A stretch of 64,000 nt of DNA from IMG/VR virus record IMGVR_UViG_3300017527_000515, positions 51,458 to 115,457 of that record. One strand, written 5' to 3'. The notes below the pieces were generated by a model. It worked only from the letters and a program-made list of their open reading frames with translations, searched no databases and had not been told where the DNA came from. The position numbers and the translations under genes were made by a program. This stretch comes from a virus. Positions 40,001-52,000 of this stretch are shown piece by piece; position 1 is the stretch's first letter; every line of letters starts with the position of its first letter.

Positions 40001-43000
40001 ACTTCATTTATACTAACTCCGTATTCTTTTGCGAACATTACAGCAGACTGAGTTAGAGCATCAAAGTCAGCTTCTAGTGGGTTCATAACCATACGAAGCT
40101 GTGCTATACTAACTTCTATGTCAGCCAATTCACCTACTGAATCCTTAAGTTGTTGTACCCCACCATATACTAAGGTAGCTGCAGCTCCCCACATAATAAC
40201 ACGTCTGGCAGCAGATCTAAATGTTCCGCCTGCCATGTGCATCTTATCTATAAGGTCTGTAGTTCTATGGGTGTAATTCTCAACTTTACCAGCTGTATCA
40301 TCAGTGGTCTCGCCGAACTTTTTAAAGTCGTGTCTGAAATTTCTTAGAACATTGCCAGCAGAGTCTGTCACCTTCTCAAAATAACTAAAGGATTCTCCCA
40401 CTCTGGGACCAGTTCCTGGTGTGTCTGACTCAGGACCAGGCCTTTCGGCAAATTGTTTAAATTTCTCTATATTTCTTCTATGTAATGCTTGCTGTTGGTT
40501 AGGAGGTAAGAAAGTAGGAACCTTAACAGCGCCAGTCTCATACTCTCCGAAGGCTCCGCGCTGTAACCTACCTAGGTCTATCTTTCCGTATACCTGCTCT
40601 ATTTGTTTTAGATATTGTAGTAGAGATCTAACCTGAAATTTCTTCTCTACGTCTGTCTGGAATTCGTCTGATAAATTAAACCTAGAATACTGAGATAATG
40701 CTTCTCTTAGTACCCTAGCCCTCTTAGCTACCTTTTCAAAATCCCATGCCTCTGTAGCATCTCTCCCCTTTCTCTCGAAAAGATCTACATCCATCAGCAC
40801 TCTCTTGGCAGCTTCATCCACGTCAGCTAGTTCATCTACTAGCTTTCTAATCTCTTCGGCCGGGGCCCCTAAGCCTCCAGCTTCAAGTTTATCTATTAAG
40901 TTTTTATATATACCCCTGGTGCGCTCGTCGCCCTCACCAAAAGGTTGTTTGGTTTTTTTATACAGATCTTCCGGTGTCTGGAATACCCCAGCCTGTTTAG
41001 CTAGATCTGGTAGTAAGAATCTTCTGTCTTTGGTATATATGTCTGTAGTTTTACCTAGACTCTTAACTATAAACTCACGTGATTTCTCCACTCTCTTTCT
41101 GAAGTCAGAAAACTCTCTTGTAGCAGGGCCCTGAGCGTTTGCTACATCGAATACCTCTTCTGCCTGTTTGGCCTGGAAAATAAGAAAATCACCCATAGAT
41201 ATACGCCAAAGCTGCCACGCCTTCATAGATTCTTGGAAGGTTATGTAGTCTCCTTCTACTAACTCAGTCAGTAATTTAGAGAACTGTGGGCCTGTGGGTG
41301 GAGCTTCCCCTGCTCCGCCAGAGAGAGCAGATTTAATATCAGTGTGCATCTTCTCTATGTTTTCATTAAAATTTAGATCACTTAAACCAGACTGTATGGC
41401 TATAGACCCCTGATGTAGCTCTGAGATAGCAGCTAGCTGATCTTTAAGAGGATCAGGAAATTTCTTTACCTTATCTTTACCTAAAGTTCTTTCTTCTGGA
41501 GTACCGCCAGTAATCTTTTCTCCGAACGTAGCTCTACCGTATTCAGGATCTTCCTTCATAGCCTGGCCAATATCTTTAGCTCTATTCTCGGCCGCTTTAA
41601 AGTTAGCTCTGGTTTCTTTGTACACCCCTTCTTTGCCTTCCATGAACTCAAAGGCTTTCCTAGAAAGTTGTACGTACTCCTCTATGAATTCATCTGATTG
41701 CTCAGTAACTCCATAGATCTTATCTAACTCTTGTTCTAATAGGTAAGATTTTAGATTTCTAGCTTTGGAGAATGCCGGAGATTTACCACTAACTCTCTTA
41801 CGTAGTTTACTAACGAGGTCTTGGTGTTCCTCTGGTACATCTTCTATACTGGTAGATAAATCTAGTACATAGTTATTTACTAGTTCTCTAGCTGTCTTCA
41901 GTGTCTCTAGATCTGACTTCAGTCTTTCTGGGTCGAAGCCGAATGTTACTGATTTAGCGGGTGTGGTTAGACCAGCATCTTCAGAAGGTATAAAGTCTAT
42001 AGATGCTTGGACTCCTGGAGCAGCCTGTCCTGACTGCACAAGAGCGCCTAGATATACATTAAGCTGAGATCTATAGTCCTCTAGCTTCTGTCTAATATGT
42101 TCTGGTATTTCTTTATCTAATATATCTGCTAGGGCTATGGTACCTTCTGGTCCTATGGCTCTAGATATACTTTCAAATTTAGCGAAGGTCTCACCGGTAG
42201 TTTTAATATCAGATATTTTTTCTACCTGACCTTGTGCGTTTTTATAGGCTACATCAATGAAGCCAGTGATGGGACCTCTGACTCCCTCAACAAACTCTTT
42301 AGGCTTCAGGTATACAAATTTTTCTATCTCTACCTCTCCACCTCTACCAGCAGCCTCAGCCTCATCCTTAATTTTCTTCTGCATTTTTGCATGGAGAGCT
42401 GTACCAATATCGAATGCTGATTGTACATAATCACTCTTTAGCTCTTCTGCATCAAGTCCTAACAACTGTCCTGTGATGGCTTCTAGTTGAGACCCCTGAC
42501 GGTTGCCCTTTATCAGTTCTCCTAAGTCTGCGCCGCCACCTTTAAACTTACTAGCAGTAAATACATTATTCAGATTTGTAAAAAATTGTTTTTTAAGTTG
42601 ATTATATTCTTGTTCTAAATTAACATCAGCTCCCCTAGGACCTACTTCTACTCCTGGGAAGTATTTCTTCTGTAATTTATCGAACTCAGGTTTACCTATG
42701 TTCTCAGAGTGTCTATCAAAATCACTTGATATTTTTTTATAATCTTTTAGCTGTGATTGTAGGCTTCTTATCGAAGCTTCGCCATGCTGATCGTGTTGAT
42801 CTCTAATCTCCGACAGTGCTGATTTTGTTTGTTGCTGTGGGGCAAAGTCAGGATTAAGCTGGTCGGTATAATCTCTTCTGGCGCCAGTACCACCGCCGCC
42901 GCCAAAGAACACTCCCACACCTTGGGCTACACTGTGTATATGTACTGGAACTACTCCTCCAGTCATAGGGAATTGTCCGCCGACACCGCCTCCACCAAAT

Positions 43001-46000
43001 ATAGTACCAGAACCTCCCGGACCGTGTATGCCCTTAGCTTCTTCTCTCATAGCCTGGCCCTGGATAGCAGCGGCCTGCATGTCCTGGGAGAATTTATAGC
43101 TTCTAGCACTTTGTCCAGTGGCCTTAGGTCTGGAAAGATCACTGGCTTCTGGAAATAACGATAGAGTTGTTATACCTTCCTTGGCTCTAGTAGATAAGAC
43201 ATCTAATATCCTATCCATTTCGTAAACTATTTCAGCTTTGGCTGCCAGCTCCTGGGCATAACTCTCAGCTGCTACTTCTACTTCTTCTTTATTAAAATCT
43301 GGATCTTTAGAAAGTAGCTTTTCTCCATGCTTTCTAAAATCCTTCAATAGCTTCTCAGAAACATCTATCTTCTCTTCCCTAGTCAACGTGGGAACTCCCA
43401 CAAGATCAGCCAGTTTTTCTATCTCTTTAATCTGATCTTCTGGAGCCTTTTTTAATATATCTCTAGTAAGACTAGGTAATTCTTCCTCTAGTAGAACTCT
43501 GCTTTTTAGAGCATCTAGACTTCTGTCGACTTTGGTTATATCAAATCCTTCAGCTTGAAGCTTCTTAAACTCATCGTCTATTAGTAATTGGTCTCTATGG
43601 ATATTATCCAGAGTACTCTTGACTAATTGAGAATAAGCTCCAGCATCTAAACCTTCAGCAGCTTCAGCTATAGCGTCTTGTATGTTTCTAGCAGTAGCCT
43701 TGGCTTGTTTATATTTCTTTAATAATTCCTCTTGCTCTTTAGGTTTCTTTCTTAAGAATTGTACACCTTGAGGCACAGTAGGTTCCCCATACCTCTCCGT
43801 GAATCTCTTTTCTTGTCCCTTAAGATTAGATTCCTGACGTGTTATATATAATGGTAGATTAGGAACTGTGATATGTTCACGTACATTGATACCACCTGCT
43901 GCTATTTCTTCTTGTATAAGATTTTTAGCATAAGATTTAGGATCTCCTATCTGCGCACGCTTATCTGGGGATAGCTTTTCTATATTCCTTAGAATACCTT
44001 CCATGGCGCCTTCTCTTACCTGGTCTGCCATTTCGCGGAAGAATGATTCTAAACCAGTAGCCTTGACTGCCATGTCAATCAGCTCGTCTCTATCAGCTCT
44101 GCTCAAATCGAAGGAGCTATACTCAGTACCTCTAGCTTCATAAAGTTGCTCTAGTTCTTTTCGTATAGTAGAGGTATCCATCTTACCAAGTCTTAGCTTG
44201 GTAGACTTATTAACTGCCGCTTCAAAGTCTGCTATCTCACCCTCTGGGAGTAAGGAAGCCCATAGTTCAGTTACCCCATCATACCCTTGTGCTATACGGC
44301 TTTGTATTTCACCGGCTATGGTAGACCCACCAGCATGCTTAACATCCATACCCTTCTGGATGGCAAACCTAAATACCTCATTAAATTTGGTATAAAAGTC
44401 TCTGGCTATCTCATCCTGGCTGCCGCCTAATATTCCTAGATTAGGATTACGGCCAGAGAAGCCCTCACTGGGTTTAAATTCAGCCCCTCCAGTACCTAAC
44501 AGACCAGAACCGAATCCAACACTAGATTCTGCTAATCTATTAAGTCTGTACAGAGCTTCTGTTTCAATACCTGTATGAATCTTAAATAATTGGGCCTCTA
44601 CCGCATCCCTGTATTTAGATTCGAAAAGCCTGCTTCTGACTGCTGCCTGGATCTCATCTACAAAAGTGGTACCCATAGCAGTGTCTAACTCTTCTATAGC
44701 TTTATATATATCCTCAACAAAGCTTACTCTTTTTTCTATACCGCCTTGTTGTTTAACCGCCTTAAGCTCACTAGCTACATCGCCGAATGGAGATTCTACA
44801 TCTCCTACCTGTTTTAGTAGTACGTCTCTGCTGGAACTAGATAGTATAGTATCCTGTATTATACCTTTTAGTACCTCATTAATGCCTTCTACACCTGTAC
44901 CACCTAGACCTAAAATACTCAACTGCTCACTAGGAGTAGCATACTCTAATGTAGGAGTCTTTAGGGCAGCTGTGGGATCATCTGGATCTATAGATGCCTG
45001 ACCAGTTAGAAACGGTTTGACTAAGAAATCAAACCCCTTCTCTTTAGGGAATTTCTTATAAAAAGACTCAGCCATTTCTGACAAGATGGCATCACCTGTA
45101 GGTTGTTGGGAACCAAGCGCATCAGCAGTGAATATATCTCTATATACAGATTGTAGGCTATCGTTGAACTCAGCTACACTCTTATGATGTTTGGCTATCT
45201 CCTCTCTAGCTTCTGCAGTTCTAGCAGTATGTACAGCTATTTCATCACCATCGAAGTCCAACTTGGCGGTATGAGCAGCGTACTTTGGAGTAACCTCTGA
45301 CACGGCCCTGGCCAGTTTGTCCATCAAAGCAGATAATTCATCTACTCTGGTTTGATCCACCGGCATATCGTTAGCGTCTGCTTGTCTAAATAACTGCTCA
45401 CGCTGTTCATGTAGACCTTCGATTATCCCTTTAACCGGAGCTATTATATCGTTTAGTTCATCTAGATTTAAGTCTGGCGCGCCTGGAACCACAAACGCAT
45501 TCTTAGCTCTTTCTCCCTGCGTACCAGATAGTAGTTCTGCCTCGTAAGGAACAATAGAAGATACTCCAGTAAATGGATAACGGATAGCCTCCACAAAAGT
45601 TTTAGTTCTTTCTAACTCTTGTGCAGCCAGTTCGGAAAGAGGACCATCATCACCTACCAAATCCTCTAGTCGTTCTCTATAACTTAGTATATCATATAAC
45701 GTACCGTCTATCTTACTAGTCTGAGCACGCGGTCCTTTCTTGCCAAATTGAATCTTCTGCTCAAACTCAGATATAGGCAATTTTTTAGCGGTAACTTCTG
45801 GTATACCTAATTGGTGCTGCCTTAGTACTGGGAATCCAGCCTTACGTTGTTTGGCTATTCTTTTGCCGTGCTTTGTCGAAACAGATTGTATATCATTTAT
45901 AACATCAGCCAGCGTATTGGCCGCATCATCTGGTAGTTCTGATGAAACAGAAGCTAAAGCTTTTTGGAAGTCCGTAAATTCCTGTGTCCTATCCACTATA

Positions 46001-49000
46001 GCATTAGTGGCTTTCTTCATTACAGCTGGGAACTTACGTGAGAATACAGCTGTACCTATAGCACCTTCTTTACCTACCGCGGCCTCAGCCAAACCGTGGA
46101 AATAATCTATCTTGGCTTTCTGTAGGTTATCAAGTGCCTGTTCGTATTTAAATTGTAACTCTGCGTCTACATCAATACCTAATTTAGCTGCTAGTTCTAG
46201 GCCTTGACCCTTCTGTACATCAGCAGCTAAGCGATACAGTTTCTTCTCAGTGACTGCCATCTCGTTAGCCATGAGTTTGTGCTTATCTTGAAGTGCCGCT
46301 AGTAGATCATTAGGGTCATCAGTAGCTCTACTCTTGAATCTGGAGTCACTCTCTAATACTTTCTTGAACATAGCTATGTTGTCAAACTCACCTTGTTGTA
46401 TTTCAGCTATGCCTTTTACTACAGTATTATATGTCTCTTGTGCTGACGGTCCTTTACCTATTAATAAGTCAGATGCTCTACCTATAGCTGTAGCTAAGGC
46501 AGCCTGCTCTGATTTAGTGCCTAATTGTTTTTGTAGAAATTGCTGTACGTTCTCGAACTCTGTTGGCCCTCTTCTTACTTCTTCGCCGTCTATTATCCTA
46601 GCCGGAGCCTCAGTCTTAGATAGAGCGTTAGTTAGAGTATCAAATATCTTTCTGAGATCAGCCGGTGCTTCTGGAGACTTTGAGTATCTAAGATTTTGAG
46701 CCTGTTTCAACATCTCCGCTACTTCTTCGAACACTCTTTTCTGTACAGTAGTAGCCAACTCACCCTTACCGGTTAGTAGATCGCTTTGGGCTGACTGTCT
46801 AGACAGAAGCTCTGCTTGCTTTTCTGCTGCTCTAGGATCTCCAACTCGGAGCATCTCGTTGAGCTCCATCTCCAGTTTTTCTATGTCAGCTTGTAGAGTG
46901 GCCGGTCTATCTAATAACTCTTTGGCCTTCTTGGCCATATTAACCACGTGCTGTAGTCTACGACCTATATTTTCTACACCTCGCTCTCCGCCTATCAGTT
47001 CCTCTGCGTAAGTACCTCTTGCTAAAGCTCCTGGTACATAGAAAGGCTCGCTCTCTCCAGCCTGACCACCTACCTTAGGTATGTCAAGGAAGAAAGGTTT
47101 GGAGAATTTCTTAGTATCAAATATAGTATCTTTAAGGGTACGCGGATCTGTTTCATCAGCTTTTTCGCTAAGAATACCAGTAGTTTGGTCAAAGTACTTA
47201 ACGGAGCTCAGGGTTACCTTATCAAGAACATTTATCTGTCTTTGTTGTAGCGTACCTGTCTCATCAGCCATGAACTGTAGGGCCTTTAAGAACTCCAATT
47301 GTTTTCTCTGATTGGCGTTGGTAGAGCTCGTGATTTCATCAATTAAAGCAGACTGCTCTCCGAATACAGTAGAGTACGCTGACAATACTGGTATATCCAC
47401 ACTGGCGCCCTTTATACCTCTACGCACATCTTCTTTGCGCCACGGCTCGGTTTCCCCCGTCTCCTGTACAATAGATAGGAACTTAGTACCTACTATACTC
47501 TTACGTCTCTCACCAAATTCATCTATAACAGTGGAATAGTAATTAGACATAGCCTCTAGAGCTTTAGCTCGTTCAGCTATGATCATTTCCATCTGGCGTT
47601 TTTCTTCTTCTGTGTCTCCTGAGGCTTTAGATTTAGCTAGGGCAGCGGCTAATTGTTTTATCTTATCAGTATCACCGACGGTTTCAAAACCTAAAGCGCT
47701 TGATACCTGGCTAAGCTCACCTGCCTTACCGCCACCACCTAATAATCTCTCGTACTGATTTTGGGAGAATTTGGTAGGTAGTGTAGTGAATCCCCGTTCA
47801 CCAACGTCTGTTATGTTACCAAGTACTGCCTCTAGAACTTCAGGCTGTAGACCACGTTTACCTATACCGACTGAACTTATTCTAACATCGATGGCTTTTT
47901 CTTTTACTAATGCCCCACCTATCTCATCTGTAAATAATTTCTTTATTTGTTTGATTCCAGTTACATCATCTGCTAAGCCGGTCTCGCCGCCTGCCAGCTG
48001 TCTACCTGTAATTGCCTGGAATGCTTCGGCTGCTTTCTTGAAAACTCCAGCCTGTTGTGCCTGCTCTTCTGGTACTACTATAGCAGTTTTAGCGTCTCTA
48101 AATAGGTCCAGTATGAATTTATTACCAGACGCTGTTAGCATTTTCTTCAGTATAGCTACATCAAAACCCTCTGATGTCAGCTTCTTTTCATACTTATCTA
48201 CTACCTCTGCCAGAAGCTCTCCCATGCTCCTAGGCAACACTGCCACACCTAGGCCAGCCTTCTGTCTCTCCTCATCAGTAAGGACCTTGACTTTAGCTTT
48301 TGGGAATGCCTGTAGAATTTTACCTATCTCAGTAGCTTCGCCTTCTTCTAACCCTCCAGGAGAAACACTTACCCCCTTAGATCCGTATCGGGATGTGAAC
48401 TTTCTACCGAAGGAGTTTAGGAATACCTCTGTCAATCTGGCTTGCTGTACCTCTACCTCCTCACCGCGGACTACAGTAATAGCACGTTGAATCTCATCTA
48501 TGAAAGCCTGGTCGGCTCTACCTTTATATTGTTCTGGTACACCGAGCACCTCTTGGATTTTGTCCAACACAACTGCAATATCTTTATCTTTTATTGGTCC
48601 TGCTTGTAGATCACTAACCCCAGGCGCAGTTTCCAACCCACCACGGATTCTACCTCCGGGGGCTGGTCTTACTAATGTTTTAGTTATAGTAGTCAGCGCT
48701 TTAGCCAAATTACCAGACACTAGAATCTGATCTTCCATTGTACCGGCAGTATGGCGTAGTTCTGTAAGAACATTAAAACCATAACCCTTTGTGCCTAATC
48801 GTCCTGCAGATATCAGTTCGGATTCCCTCTCAGATCTTAGAGCTGGAAATTCAGTCCCTATACCTTCAAGAGTTGTGGCTTTAAATTCCTTTGCTAGTCT
48901 GTCTAACTCTGTCTTGGATGAGGATATAGCATTGGTAACACCAGCTATATTCCTACCAGTCTGAGTAAATTGAGCTCCGAACGGAGCAAGTTCAGGAAGG

Positions 49001-52000
49001 ATGTCGGTGTACATTTTGGTAGAAAAGGCATCCAATGCACCTAGATATTTGGTACCTTTGTCAGTCTGGCCAGGTCTGTAAAACTCTCCTTTACCAGCAA
49101 GTGCTTCTGGTATGCCTAAGGAAGATACAGTACGTACACCCTCTTTTAAAAGTTGTTGATTAGTTATGTAAGAATCTCTTACTATCTCGTTTAATCTAAC
49201 ATTAAGATTCTTTATGAACTCCTTCTGGGCTGCAGGATCTAGATCTCTACGGCCTTCATCAGCGTAAACATCTGATGTTCTTGTTAGAAGGTTTAATACG
49301 TTTTCTTGCTGCAAACCACGACGTGGGCGGCCAGGCTCTATTAAAGGTAGAGACTGTACCACTTGGTTGATTGCGTTCTCATACTCACGGATGGCTTTGT
49401 CGAATTGGGGCTTAGAACCTAATCCTTTTAGGGGCTCTACCCCAGTTTTTTCGCTGCCTTTTAGAACTCTCTGGATAACATCATAGATATTTTCGAACTC
49501 TATTTTGTCCATAGACTTCACAATATCATATGCTGATAGCCCTGCTGCTCTAAGGGCATCTAACAACTTATTTACATCTCTGTCTACTTCATTAGCCTTT
49601 AAGGCTTTCTCCATGTCAGCTATTAATCTAGATCCGCCCCTACTCTTACTTCCTCCTAATTGGACGGCGCTTACATAAGCTGCACTAGGAATCTGCTCTC
49701 TCAATGCTTGTAGGTTTGCCTCGTTAGCGCGGGCATAGTCCTCCAACATCTGGCGAGCCAGATCTCTAGCCTTGTCTAATTTTAATCCAGCAGGCTTAAC
49801 ACCAACTTCTCTAATCTGAGCAGCAAAATTCTTTTCATATACTAAAGCTTGTTGTTCTTGTAGCTTCTCATATATCTGCTCAAAACCAGTCTTAAACGTA
49901 CCAAACTTCTGCAGTGCTCTCTGACTACCTCTAGCAGTTTCAAAGGCAGGCGCACCTGTTTTAGTCAGCCTAGCTGCCGGTAGACTTACAGTTCTCACTA
50001 GCTTTTCTTCTTTTAATGTTCTAGCAGCTTCAGTTCTACCGACAGTAGCTTTGAATACTTGCTCTAGTGTGGCTCTGTCTTGCCCCAGAACCTTGTTTAA
50101 TTGTTTTACTATGTCAGCACTAGGCAACACACCTTTGATATCGGTTTGTTTAATGTTTACCAGATCGCCTTGAAATCTCTCTATTTCTTTAATCTGTTTG
50201 ATCTGATCTGCAGTGACGCCCTTTAACCATTCAGCTATTTTGCCAGTAAGGTTGGCGGGGGAAGGGAAATTAGCTGCTAGTTCGGTAGCTAACACATCAG
50301 TTAGTTCTTTAACCATGGACTCGGGGCTGCCTTTGGTGGCTGCACCGCGGCCCTTAACGAATAACTGTCTCTTGATTGCCTCGACATTAGCTATCTGGAA
50401 AGCGTGTTGTTTGCCAGCTTCTTTTACATTAGCGCCTGAAACAACCTTGAAGAAATCCTGTACGCTCTTCTCAGAACCGTCTCTTACGATCGACCAACGA
50501 TCGCCTGCTTTTTTAAACTCGGAATTTAATGTAGTAACTATATAGTCTTGTAGATCTACTAATGAAGATGATAGATCATTAATACGTTGTTGTATAAGTT
50601 GTTTATGTTTCTCTTGTGCCTTAGACGAGAAAGTCCCTTCGAATTCTAAGTTGATTCCTTTTTTAGTAGCTGGTAAGGCAGCATCTGGGTATGCACTTAC
50701 AGATGCTGGTCCTCTTAGCCTTGAGTTTAACAAGTCTATTTGTTTAATTAAAGGACTTAGATCCTTAGAACCTTGCCCAGGCAGAGCTGGGGCAGGCCTC
50801 GGAGCAGGTTGTCTGGTTGCCTTCTCAAAAGATTCTGCGGCTTTAGTCAGCTTCTTTGAGGCTTCTGTTGCTTCTTTAAGACCGGCCTCAAATGCTTTAT
50901 CAGTTTCTTGTGGAGATTTGTTTATTTTCTTCTGTACTTCATTAACTAAAACTCTTAGCTGGTCTAATTTCTTTGTGTTTTCACCAGCTATACCTCTGCC
51001 TGCAGCCTCTTTAATAGGAGTAGGCTTCATCTCTCTTAATACTTTTACTAATATATCTTGCTCTGAGGTGATCGTAGCTAGATCTTTTTTGTCTCTGGTC
51101 CCAGATGCAACTTCTTTGGTGACCTTTGCTACTTCAGCCTGGCTCTCTCTGATTACCTGCTTGATGAGTTTACTTATCTCACCGAAATAATTCTTTATAT
51201 CTTTAGCTGGAAGATCGGGTAGATTAGACTTACCACCTGACGGGGTCGCAGCCTTAGAACTCTGATCTAATTTCTTAGTTAAACTATCAGTACTCTTGAC
51301 CACCTGTTTCATGGTGTTATCAAGTTGTTTTATTTCTTTAGGAGCACCTAGTTGTTTGGCTCCAGAAGGTTTATATTCCAGCTCTACTTGTTTAGATATA
51401 CGTTCGAACTTAGTTAGGAAGTCGTCAAAGACTTTCTTGAACTTATCAGAGTCCAATATTTTCCCTGGTACATCTTTTACAGATCTAAATTTCTCTGCCA
51501 TCTTCTGCTTGGTGTCTCTAACAGCATCACCAAGGTCTCTCATTATACTTTCTTGTTCTTTGGTGAGAGTCTTAACAGATTTCTTTAAATCCTTATAATC
51601 CTGGGACAGTTCCTTGGCTTCTTTTCTAAGGTCAATAAGAGACTTTATTACCTTGGGAATCTCTGTGACGTCTATTCCACCATCAGATTTCTTAAGCTTA
51701 GCTATGGCCTCCACTGCTTTGGTGGTAGCGTCTGCACTTCTTTGAATTGATTTGTAGGTTTTGGTAGCCTCTTGTATCGACTTGCCGAGTTCAGTGGATA
51801 CACTAGATCTAATGGAATCACCAATAGCCTTGGAAATAATTTTTGAACCTTCGGGGCCCAGTTCTACACCAGTTTGTCTTGATAGGGATGTATTAAGTTT
51901 ACCTATAGCAGCAGCAACTTGCTTATCTACATTACGTAAAGCAGCCTCCACACTCTTAGTGTGTTCAGGACCACTGCGCTGACCACGTTTAGACATCTCC

